From positions 1-5,801 of the forward strand of contig DYLI01000109.1 in the NCBI GenBank assembly GCA_020722165.1: 5,801 nucleotides of DNA. The letters are read 5' to 3'. Under the pieces are notes generated by a model that did not search any database, had not been told where the DNA came from, and worked only from the letters and a program-made list of their open reading frames with translations. The translations under genes and the position numbers were made by a program. The number at the start of each line of letters is the position of its first letter. The stretch's first letter is position 1. The DNA comes from Halothiobacillus neapolitanus (lineage in GTDB: Bacteria; Pseudomonadota; Gammaproteobacteria; Halothiobacillales; Halothiobacillaceae). This document shows, one piece after another, positions 1 through 4,841 of the stretch.

Positions 1-123
1 ATTTACTTCAACGGCAATGATGGCCGGGTGTGGCTGTTGATTGCCTACACCAAGACCAAGTTTGATAACTTGCCCGCTGCGTTTCTTGCGGGTTTGAAAG
101 AGGAGGTGGAGCGTGACAATTAA
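1..123 (+). CDS. RelE/HigB-like toxin, 3' end only
   Basis: The window opens inside this gene; only the last 40 codons are present, ending in TAA at 121-123. The visible tail (GRVWLLIAYTKTKFDNLP, then FLAGLKEEVE) matches the C-terminal pattern of RelE/HigB-type toxins: a hydrophobic strand ending in Y-x-K, a short D-N-L segment and a final acidic helix. Such toxins are cytoplasmic ribosome-dependent mRNA endoribonucleases. The gene overlaps the next gene by 11 bp, the usual toxin-first order of HigBA operons. The catalytic part and promoter lie outside the window, so activity cannot be judged. The subfamily is inferred from a short stretch and from the HTH partner. Confidence 0.75.
   Translation: MYFNGNDGRVWLLIAYTKTKFDNLPAAFLAGLKEEVERDN
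101..106 (+). promoter_or_regulatory. Shine-Dalgarno site fixing the GTG start of the HigA-like gene
   Basis: AGGAGG lies 6 nt before GTG at 113, inside the 3' end of the toxin gene. It is a full anti-16S match at ideal spacing, which supports the GTG start and translational coupling. Confidence 0.8.
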
Positions 124-415
124 ACACGACCCTGAAATGGAACAGTTCCAGAACGACTTAATGGCATCCGTGCGTGAAATGAATGCAGGACACGCCGCCC
201 GAGAAACGCGGGTGACACTGTCGCGTGTGGCTGGGGTACGAGCACTTGCCGGGCTGTCGCAAAAACGCTTTGCCGAGCTGCTGGGTGTATCGCCGCGCAC
301 ACTTCAACAGTGGGAGCAAGGGCGACGCGAACCCGCTGGCGCGGCTAAAACCTTGCTGCGTGTGGCTGAACAGCACCCGGAGGTGTTACGCGAACTGGTA
401 GCGGTGAACGGTTAA
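113..415 (+). CDS. HigA-like HTH antitoxin (XRE family)
   Basis: This 100-residue protein has a helix-turn-helix at about residues 48-71 (LSQKRFAELLGVSPRTLQQW followed by EQGRREP), the classic XRE/Cro pattern with Q50, A54 and V59-S60. Residues 78-97 form a C-terminal helix (LLRVAEQHPEVL), as in HigA-type antitoxins. It should bind and inactivate the toxin encoded just upstream and repress their shared promoter, which is outside the window. The start is GTG at 113, set by an AGGAGG six bases upstream; the 11-bp overlap with the toxin indicates coupled translation. Length is normal for the family and nothing looks broken. The exact TA subtype is inferred. Confidence 0.85.
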   Translation: MTIKHDPEMEQFQNDLMASVREMNAGHAARETRVTLSRVAGVRALAGLSQKRFAELLGVSPRTLQQWEQGRREPAGAAKTLLRVAEQHPEVLRELVAVNG

Positions 416-427
416 CAGAGATTCGCA

Positions 428-481
428 GATCGACGACTGGATCGACTTTTAAGCATCGCAAGGGATGCTGGATCGACGACT
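428..481. repeat. Short GATCGAC direct repeats in the gap between the HigA-like and parD genes
   Basis: The 77-bp gap holds GATCGACGACT at 428-438 and 471-481 and CTGGATCGAC at 437-446 and 468-477, so three GATCGAC cores in about 50 bp. A 6-bp stem (AGCATC at 452-457, GATGCT at 464-469) lies between copies but has no T-run, so I do not call it a terminator. The gap occupies the place where a ParE toxin gene would follow parD on the minus strand, and I find no ParE-like reading frame in it. It may be recombination debris; function unknown. Confidence 0.45.
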
Positions 482-492
482 TGGAACATTGT

Positions 493-726
493 TTAACGTC
501 CACGACCGAGTGGGCGGGGTGGCAGACTAGCAGCCTCGCGCACTTGGTCTGCGCTGACGGCACGAGTTGGATCGGCCTTCAATAAGTCATAGGACGGGAC
601 AACCATCGTGCTTAACCAGCTTTCAACGGCGCGATCCCGAGCCATCAACGCCCGCAGGCCATCACGAATCACTTCGCTTTCGCGGGCGTATTCACCCGTG
701 CGTACATTGGCTTTCACCATTTTCAT
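493..726 (-). pseudogene. ParD-like antitoxin, N-terminally truncated and without ParE
   Basis: The 77-residue product has the ParD signature TGEYARESEVIRDGLRALMA (residues 11-30) followed by RDRAVESWL and a C-terminal toxin-wrapping segment (VPSYDLLKADPTRAVS). Family members normally begin with about 12-17 further residues forming the beta-strand that enters the DNA groove; here the protein starts directly at MKMVKANVR. An in-frame TGA at 727-729 blocks any upstream extension, so the loss is real. The ATG (724-726) overlaps the stop of the nuclease-helicase gene in an ATGA arrangement, so it may be translated by coupling. No parE follows. The last residues (PPRPLGRGR) are atypical and may also be a scar. 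I infer an orphan that may still bind a ParE toxin but cannot bind DNA as normal; a remnant without function is as likely. Confidence 0.75.
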
Positions 727-2372
727 TCACCCCCCGAAAGCGCCGCCATCAGCACACGCTCCGCCTGTTCGCTCAACACCACTTCCAGCCGCCATTGTGC
801 GCGGGTCATGCCGACAAACAGGCGGTTTTTGGTCAGTGTGTCCAGCGCATTGAAATCCACTTCACACATGACCACGACTGGCGCGGCCTGGCCTTTGAAG
901 CGGTGCAGGCTTTCGGCCAACAGCTTGCCTTGCGTCCAATGCGGCTGGCCTTGATCGTCATAGGCTCCGCTGAATTTGCGCAATGGAAGTTTCGCCAGGT
1001 TATCTTGCGTCAACAGTTTTGAGCGCTTGAGCCCGGCATAACTGAGCAGGGCAATGTTTTTGGCTTTGATGCCTTCGTGCAGCAGGTTGGACACCACGCG
1101 TTCCAGCGTGCGCATCCCGTCTGCATCATCCTCCGGCCAGGTATGAAAGAAGGGAAGCTGGCCTTCAATCGGGCAACGTGGAATCACCGGTTCACGGGTC
1201 AGGGCAAGGGCATTGATAGCCTGTACGATGCGGCGCGGGGAACGGAAGTTGTCCCAGCAGTCGATCTCCACCGCTTCCGCCAGTTGCGCATTCGGGGCTT
1301 CCTGTCGCAGGTACAGTTGCTGCGCTTCATCCTGCAAGACATACGCCCGGCCACCCGGCTTGCGCTGACGCAGCAGCACATCCAGCCAGAGTGATGAAAA
1401 ATCCTGCGCTTCGTCAATCACCAGCACATCAAACTGCCCAACATCGGGCGTATGTTCAGCGAAATAACTTTCTGCCTCGGCAAACACCGCAGGCGAAGCG
1501 AAGTCCAGCGGCTCCTGGCAACTTGTGCGTAGCGCGTCCACGGCCAGCTCGTGGTAGGTGCTGACACTCACCTCAAAGCCTTTCGCCAAGACGCGCAGAT
1601 AATCGGCCAAAGGGCGATTGAAACAGACATAACGCAGACTCAAGCCTTCATCGCGAGCCTGTTCAAACAGGCGCAAGGCGAGCTGGGTTTTACCGCCGCC
1701 CGCCGTGGCATGAACCCGGAACAGCCCAGCGGGAGCACGCAGCCTTGGCATCCAGGTGGCCAAACCCTCGGCCAAATCGTGTACCGCCTCGTTCAGCCAT
1801 TGCAGCGTCTCGCTTGGGTCGATGGGCAGTTGGAAGATATTGCCAAAGAACGCTTGCAGCTTGGCAAACAGCTCGGGATTCGGCGCACCGGCAAGGTCTT
1901 TGATCACTTCGCCCGGCAAGCTGCGAAAGCGCATTTTATCCACGATCCAAACCCGTGGAAGCCTGACCACCTCGCCATCAAAGCGCATATCCGGGATGAC
2001 AAGGTATTGCGCAATCTCGGTATCCAGCTTGGCTTTTCTCAGGCGATTGCGCAGCGCGCCATACTGCATATTGAGCTGCCAGCTCACATCTTTGTTGCCA
2101 TCCACATACGCCTTGCTGATGCCTTTGTTGTTGACGATAACCTGACCGGCCTTCACTTCCAGCAGACCGATTTTCCCGCTGGGTGCAAGCACAATGACAT
2201 CCACCTCGCCAAACTGTTGCCCGCCGTCCAACTTGGCCGACCACAACACGCCATGAAACACCACATAGTCCTGCGGCAGGTTTTCACGCAGCAGAGCCAC
2301 CACATCCAGCTCGCGCTGCATCCCCGTGGATGTGGCCTTCACACCTTCAAGATTTGGAATAACCTGTGCCAA
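723..2372 (-). CDS. NERD nuclease-domain / UvrD-like SF1 helicase fusion protein
   Basis: The product has 549 residues counted from TTG at 2370-2372. Residues about 15-130 look like a NERD (PD-(D/E)XK-type) nuclease domain: E21, D58 in GEVDVIVL, and E72 with K74 in LLEVKAG. Residues about 215-545 are an SF1 helicase: Walker A HATAGGGKT (K228, T229), Walker B VLVIDEAQDF (D320, E321), motif III LQDEAQ (347-351), NFRSPRR (375-381), motif V LHRFKGQ (489-495) and motif VI FVGMTRA with arginine finger R524. All catalytic motifs are intact, so an ATP-driven DNA translocase coupled to a nuclease is expected in the cytoplasm. The TTG start is preferred over ATG at 2417: it has AAGGA 8 nt upstream, family proteins commonly begin with a motif like AQVIP, and the ATG lies upstream of the predicted -10. 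Substrate and role are unknown; DNA repair or phage defence are both possible. Confidence 0.88.
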   Translation of the reverse strand: MAQVIPNLEGVKATSTGMQRELDVVALLRENLPQDYVVFHGVLWSAKLDGGQQFGEVDVIVLAPSGKIGLLEVKAGQVIVNNKGISKAYVDGNKDVSWQLNMQYGALRNRLRKAKLDTEIAQYLVIPDMRFDGEVVRLPRVWIVDKMRFRSLPGEVIKDLAGAPNPELFAKLQAFFGNIFQLPIDPSETLQWLNEAVHDLAEGLATWMPRLRAPAGLFRVHATAGGGKTQLALRLFEQARDEGLSLRYVCFNRPLADYLRVLAKGFEVSVSTYHELAVDALRTSCQEPLDFASPAVFAEAESYFAEHTPDVGQFDVLVIDEAQDFSSLWLDVLLRQRKPGGRAYVLQDEAQQLYLRQEAPNAQLAEAVEIDCWDNFRSPRRIVQAINALALTREPVIPRCPIEGQLPFFHTWPEDDADGMRTLERVVSNLLHEGIKAKNIALLSYAGLKRSKLLTQDNLAKLPLRKFSGAYDDQGQPHWTQGKLLAESLHRFKGQAAPVVVMCEVDFNALDTLTKNRLFVGMTRAQWRLEVVLSEQAERVLMAALSGGE

Positions 2373-2380
2373 TGTTGAAA

Positions 2381-2385
2381 TCCTT
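2381..2385 (-). promoter_or_regulatory. Shine-Dalgarno site fixing the TTG start of the nuclease-helicase
   Basis: AAGGA on the minus strand lies 8 nt before TTG at 2372. The in-frame ATG at 2417 has no Shine-Dalgarno sequence, so this site decides the start. Confidence 0.7.
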
Positions 2386-2402
2386 AATCGTAAATTTAAG
2401 CG

Positions 2403-2431
2403 AACATAACGAGTCATCGGGTTAATGGCAA
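2403..2431 (-). promoter_or_regulatory. Predicted sigma-70 promoter of the nuclease-helicase gene
   Basis: On the minus strand, TTGCCA (2426-2431, 5 of 6 to the -35 consensus) and TATGTT (2403-2408, 4 of 6 to the -10) are 17 bp apart. Transcription would start near 2396, giving a leader of about 24 nt that contains the AAGGA site. It stands back-to-back with the higB promoter, the two -35 boxes being 9 bp apart. Confidence 0.5.
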
Positions 2432-2440
2432 ATCACGCCC

Positions 2441-2469
2441 TTGCTTGAATATGTCTTTAAATCCATAAT
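2441..2469 (+). promoter_or_regulatory. Predicted sigma-70 promoter of the higB/XRE operon
   Basis: TTGCTT (2441-2446, weak -35, 3 of 6) and CATAAT (2464-2469, 5 of 6 to the -10) are 17 bp apart. The expected transcription start, seven bases past the -10, is 2476, the A of the toxin's ATG, and no Shine-Dalgarno precedes that ATG. The transcript would be leaderless or nearly so. Confidence 0.45.
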
Positions 2470-2475
2470 CTGCGT

Positions 2476-2853
2476 ATGACTTGGACGGTACTCTTTCACG
2501 ATGCTTTTGATACGGAGTTCAGCAGCCTGACAGAGGCATTGCAGGACGAATTGCTGGCGCACGCACGCTTGCTGGCGGAGTTCGGCCCGAACCTCGGTCG
2601 TCCAACAGTGGACACGCTGAAAGGCTCGCGGCACAGCAACATGAAGGAGCTGCGCTTTTCCTACAACGGCCAAGTCTGGCGGGTGGCGTTTGCCTTTGAC
2701 ACACAACGGCAGGCGATACTGCTGGTCGGCAGCGACAAGGGCGGCGCAGATCAGCGTCGGTTTTATAAGCGCCTAATCAATGTCGCTGATCGTCGGTACG
2801 ACGAACATCTGAGCGTACTGACCCGGCAAAACAAGGAGCCCCATCATGGCTAG
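2476..2853 (+). CDS. HigB-like toxin (RelE superfamily, phage Gp49-like type)
   Basis: A 125-residue basic protein of the Gp49-like/HigB branch of RelE toxins, normally about 110-125 residues. Recognisable segments are MTWTVLFHDAFDTEF (1-15), GPNLGRPTVDTLKGSRHSNM (37-56), KELRF then WRVAFAFD (57-61, 68-75), ILLVGSDKGG (81-90) and RRFYKRLI (94-101). These give the RelE-fold core with basic residues expected in mRNA cleavage on the ribosome. Toxin precedes antitoxin and overlaps it by 8 bp, typical of higBA operons. The ATG at 2476 has no Shine-Dalgarno and may be leaderless. Bases 2759-2810, encoding the RFYKRLI to EHL segment, recur at 4935-4986. The frame is intact, so the gene is probably functional. 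Confidence 0.88.
   Translation: MTWTVLFHDAFDTEFSSLTEALQDELLAHARLLAEFGPNLGRPTVDTLKGSRHSNMKELRFSYNGQVWRVAFAFDTQRQAILLVGSDKGGADQRRFYKRLINVADRRYDEHLSVLTRQNKEPHHG
2759..2810 (+). repeat. 52-bp direct repeat, source copy inside higB
   Basis: These 52 bases are repeated in the same orientation at 4935-4986 with 50 of 52 identical; the differences are A2780/G4956 and G2792/A4968. Here they lie in the reading frame of the HigB-like toxin (RFYKRLINVADRRYDEHL), so this is the natural context and the other copy is derived from this gene or a close relative. The copies are 2176 bp apart. Confidence 0.9.
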
Positions 2854-3232
2854 AAAACTCGATGAAGTCATGGCCGCGCTGCCTAAAGAGCGCCAACAAC
2901 GGGTAGAAGCGCGCGCAATGGAACTGGCCACACTGAAAGACCTGCGCCAGGCTTCACAACAAACACAGGAACAGCTTGCCGCTGTGCTGGGTGTTCGGCA
3001 AGACACCATCTCGCGCCTGGAAAAGCGCAGCGACATGCTGCTGTCTACCCTGCGTCATTACGTGGAAAGCATGGGAGGCAAACTCGAACTCGTCGCTCAA
3101 TTTCCAAACCGCCCGCCGGTAGTGATTGAGCACCTTGGGGTCGAGGCAAGCTCAGCTCGTAAGAGTCGTGCAACGAGAGCAATCATTCAAACCTCATCGG
3201 TTCAGCCGGAGTCCGGTCACGCAACGGGTTAA
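2846..3232 (+). CDS. XRE-family antitoxin of the higB/XRE pair, with a chimeric C-terminus
   Basis: The product has 128 residues. After an N-terminal helix (ARKLDEVMAALPKERQQRV) comes an HTH at about residues 39-62 (QTQEQLAAVLGVRQDTISRL) and the family tail ELVAQFPNRPPVVIEHLG (81-98). It should neutralise the HigB-like toxin and repress the operon. AAGGAG at 2833-2838, 7 nt upstream, supports the ATG. Relatives usually stop soon after PPVVIEHLG plus a short basic stretch; here the basic stretch (SARKSRATR, 103-111) continues into about 17 unrelated residues. Those residues are read antisense to the end of the fitA-like gene, so the native stop was probably lost at a recombination joint near 3180. 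The DNA-binding part is intact; function is probably kept. Confidence 0.85.
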   Translation: MARKLDEVMAALPKERQQRVEARAMELATLKDLRQASQQTQEQLAAVLGVRQDTISRLEKRSDMLLSTLRHYVESMGGKLELVAQFPNRPPVVIEHLGVEASSARKSRATRAIIQTSSVQPESGHATG

Positions 3233-3437
3233 TGCCCTCGGCTTCGGCATCCGTGAGACCGACACTGCGGCCAATCTTGGCCAGGGCATCACCCATGCAG
3301 ATACGTTGCGCGGGCTTCACCACGCCTTCCAATATGAGGCGGACTTCAGCCTCTGTGCTGCGTCCATGCGCGGCGGCGCGTAGGCGGAGCGCTCGATGCA
3401 CCTCGTCGGGCAAATTTCTAACGGTAAGGCTTGCCAT
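3183..3437 (-). CDS. Orphan FitA/VapB-like RHH antitoxin
   Basis: The 84-residue protein starts MASLTVRNLPDEVHRALRLR, the ribbon-helix-helix strand and first helix of FitA/StbC-type VapB antitoxins, followed by AAAHGRSTEAEVRLILEGVV (the second helix) and a C-terminal tail ending EPMRFE. The start is supported by AGGAGG at 3443-3448, 5 nt upstream of the ATG. Such antitoxins are followed by a PIN-domain VapC/FitB toxin starting at an ATGA overlap. The ATGA is present (stop at 3183-3185, ATG at 3184-3186), but after ATG ATT the sequence is antisense to the XRE antitoxin and codes nothing PIN-like. The toxin has therefore been cut off at its start codon. The antitoxin is full length and may still repress its own promoter or counter a related VapC. 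Confidence 0.83.
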   Translation of the reverse strand: MASLTVRNLPDEVHRALRLRAAAHGRSTEAEVRLILEGVVKPAQRICMGDALAKIGRSVGLTDAEAEGINPLRDRTPAEPMRFE

Positions 3438-3472
3438 GATGGCCTCCTGATTTTTGAACCTTCAATGTCATC

Positions 3473-3501
3473 AATAAACACCTACTGATAGCGCATTGCA
3501 A
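3473..3501 (-). promoter_or_regulatory. Possible promoter of the fitA-like gene
   Basis: On the minus strand TTGCAA (3496-3501) and TTTATT (3473-3478), each 4 of 6 to consensus, are separated by 17 bp, about 36 bp before the start codon. The region is AT-rich and lies between two divergent RHH genes, where autoregulated promoters are expected. Confidence 0.35.
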
Positions 3502-3534
3502 GATTCGTAAACTCTGTAGATTCGGCCTGAATTA

Positions 3535-3562
3535 TTGATCCGGCACGATTTGCAAATAAAAC
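3535..3562 (+). promoter_or_regulatory. Possible weak promoter of the CopG-like gene
   Basis: TTGATC (3535-3540) and TAAAAC (3557-3562), each 4 of 6 to consensus, are 16 bp apart and precede the ATG at 3594. Support is only by pattern and position. Confidence 0.25.
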
Positions 3563-3593
3563 CATCCGCGCAAGCCTGCACAAAGACCGCCCC

Positions 3594-3826
3594 ATGACCT
3601 CCATCACCCTGCGCATCCCCGCCGATGTCGTCGAATCCATGAAACACATCGCCCCGCTGCGCGGGTTTTCTGGCTACCAGCCCCTGTTGCGCTCCTATAT
3701 TGGTGAAGGACTGCGCCGCGACGAAGCCGCCAACCTTGATGGAACCCGGCACGCTGGATCGACGCACTGCGCAAACACGGCGTGCCTGACGAAGTGATTG
3801 AAGCCGCCGCCAAAGAAGCCGCCTGA
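3594..3826 (+). pseudogene. CopG-like RHH antitoxin, broken by a frameshift
   Basis: The first 45 or so codons give MTSITLRIPADVVESMKHIA then PLRGFSGYQPLLRSYIGEGL, an RHH-type strand and helix pair typical of small CopG-like antitoxins or regulators. The frame then runs into unrelated sequence and stops at 3795-3797. In another frame, from about 3740, a fitting C-terminus appears: WNPARWIDALRKHGVPDEVI then EAAAKEAA, stopping with TGA at 3824-3826. Gaining one base (or losing two) at about 3735-3745 would restore a protein of about 78 residues, so this is a single indel or a sequencing error. No Shine-Dalgarno is clear and no toxin gene adjoins it on either side. It reads as a third orphan antitoxin; its toxin partner family is not evident. 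Confidence 0.72.
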
Positions 3827-3895
3827 ATAACCCCGAAAACTCGCGCCGTAGCCCGGATGAAGGTGAAGGCCAAAGACCGCCCTCGTTGACTATCA

Positions 3896-3976
3896 TAGGA
3901 CTTACGCAGACATTGCCTCGCCCCTTTGGGGAGAGGGGACGAAGCCGAGTAAAAAACTGCTTTTGCGTAAATCCTA
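3896..3976. mobile_element. 81-bp MITE-like element with 13-bp terminal inverted repeats
   Basis: TAGGACTTACGCA (3896-3908) and TGCGTAAATCCTA (3964-3976) are inverted repeats matching at 12 of 13 positions. The outermost TA at each end could be a TA target duplication, as made by IS630/Tc1-type and some IS5-type transposases. Inside is a hairpin, CCTC-G-CCCC then TTT then GGGG-A-GAGG (3916-3936). There is no coding capacity, so it would move only in trans. The 248-bp gap between the CopG-like pseudogene and the next module (3827-4074) holds this element, a short GTAGCCCGGATG motif at 3848-3859, and AT-rich sequence that presumably carries the promoter of the next operon. Confidence 0.6.
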
Positions 3977-4074
3977 ATGTAAATTTCTTTGCCATTTTTA
4001 GTTGCATACGGTTGCACATTTATTTATTTGAGGTAGCTTGGTTCTCAGTAAATGTGTAATGAAAAGGTAGGTTT

Positions 4075-4536
4075 ATGGCAGTGACGGCAAACACAATCGA
4101 TCACGTCACCCTGCAACACCTGGTTGAAGCCGGTGCTGTGCGAGGGGCGAGCATCGTGGGGCAGCCCGGAGGCTGGGGGGTGGTGGTTCAGTATGGGATG
4201 ACCGAGCGCGTCTTATCTGCCCGGCGCGGCGCAGTGCGCAAATTTCGTAAGTTTGAAACCTTGGTCAGTTACCTGAAGGGTGTCGGTATTGCTAAATTTG
4301 AGGTGGATGCCACTCAATTTGACCCGGATGCACCTAAAACAGAACGCAAGCGCATTGATGCGTCAGAACGCATGAAACGGGCGCATGAAGCGGTGGCATA
4401 CAAGACGTGGCTCACGCAGCAGGTCAATGAAGCGATCAATGACCCCAGGCCGAGTGTGGCGCATGAAGATGTTGTCGCGGCGTGGGCGGTTGAGCGGGCG
4501 GCTTTGCTCGCCCGTGCTGAACGCACGGAGGTTTAA
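4075..4536 (+). CDS. Long two-part antitoxin of a ParE-type TA module
   Basis: The product has 153 residues, about twice the usual antitoxin length. Residues 1-80 (DHVTLQHLVEAGAVRGASIV, then GGWGVVVQYGMTERVL and a basic RRGAVRKFRKFETLVSYLK) form a compact alpha/beta unit I do not recognise as a standard DNA-binding fold. Residues 95-150 are helical; AYKTWLTQQVNEAINDPRPS resembles the toxin-binding C-terminus of short ParD/StbD-type antitoxins, which carry a similar Q-V-x-E-x-x-x-D-P-R-P pattern. AAGG at 4064-4067, 7 nt upstream, supports the ATG. Its gene is 2 nt from a ParE toxin gene, so the antitoxin role is well supported; that the N-terminal part binds DNA is inference. No convincing promoter pair was found upstream, only an isolated TGTAAT at 4055-4060. 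Confidence 0.75.
   Translation: MAVTANTIDHVTLQHLVEAGAVRGASIVGQPGGWGVVVQYGMTERVLSARRGAVRKFRKFETLVSYLKGVGIAKFEVDATQFDPDAPKTERKRIDASERMKRAHEAVAYKTWLTQQVNEAINDPRPSVAHEDVVAAWAVERAALLARAERTEV
4527..4531 (+). promoter_or_regulatory. Shine-Dalgarno site fixing the GTG start of the ParE-like toxin
   Basis: GGAGG at the 3' end of the antitoxin gene lies 7 nt before GTG at 4539. It supports the GTG start and coupled translation at a 2-nt intergenic gap. Confidence 0.75.
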
Positions 4537-4538
4537 TC

Positions 4539-4820
4539 GTGCCGGTCTGGAGGCAAGCGGCTTTGGACGACCGTAAGCGTATCGTGGACTACATCGTTGC
4601 GGACAATCCGATGGCAGGCATTGCCTTGGGCGATGCGCTGATTGAGAAGGCTGGCCAACTGGACGCGTTTCCTATGCTTGGCCGTGCGGGACGTGTGCAA
4701 AACACGCGAGAGCTTGTTGTGCATCCGAATTACATCCTCATCTATCGCGTCGTGGATGGCGTAGCCGAGATACTGCGCGTGAAACACGCAGCACAAAAAT
4801 GGCCTGGGAACGCTGCCTGA
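4539..4820 (+). CDS. ParE-like toxin (RelE/ParE family)
   Basis: This 93-residue protein is a full-length RelE/ParE-family toxin. It shows the N-terminal helix pair (AALDDRKRIVDYIVADNPMA, then ALGDALIEKAGQLDAFP), the turn GRAGRVQNTRELVV (48-61), the central strand HPNYILIYRVVDG (62-74) and the final strand with EILRVKHAAQKWP (77-89). The HPNY-IYRV and L-x-V-x-H-A-x-Q-x-W-P patterns are diagnostic of ParE-like members, many of which poison DNA gyrase; others cleave mRNA, and sequence alone does not decide which. Translation begins at GTG, set by GGAGG, directly after the antitoxin gene in the antitoxin-first order. No frameshift or missing core segment is visible, so it is probably active. Confidence 0.88.
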   Translation: MPVWRQAALDDRKRIVDYIVADNPMAGIALGDALIEKAGQLDAFPMLGRAGRVQNTRELVVHPNYILIYRVVDGVAEILRVKHAAQKWPGNAA

Positions 4821-4841
4821 TGCCCATTTTTTCCATGAACC

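Noticed and set aside
452..469. AGCATC/GATGCT hairpin as a terminator after the HigA-like gene
   Set aside because: The stem is only 6 bp and no T-run follows on either strand.
567..1022. 151-codon plus-strand frame over the parD remnant and helicase 3' end
   Set aside because: It reads antisense through two recognisable proteins and shows no family features.
1551..2378. 275-codon open frame on the plus strand opposite the nuclease-helicase gene
   Set aside because: It is antisense to a gene with complete helicase and nuclease motifs, its composition has no recognisable domain, and it has no ribosome binding site. It is a shadow.
3848..3871. GTAGCCCGGATG motif resembling part of a REP-type repeat
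   Set aside because: Only one half-site is visible, with no partner or stem, so a REP element cannot be supported.
3581..3882. 12-bp direct repeat CAAAGACCGCCC at 3581-3592 and 3871-3882 flanking the CopG-like pseudogene
   Set aside because: One shared 12-mer is about what chance gives in a window of this size, and no mobile-element ends adjoin it.
3471..4019. 182-codon minus-strand frame spanning the CopG-like pseudogene and the inverted-repeat element
   Set aside because: It crosses the element and is antisense to a recognisable coding sequence; the product looks like random translation.
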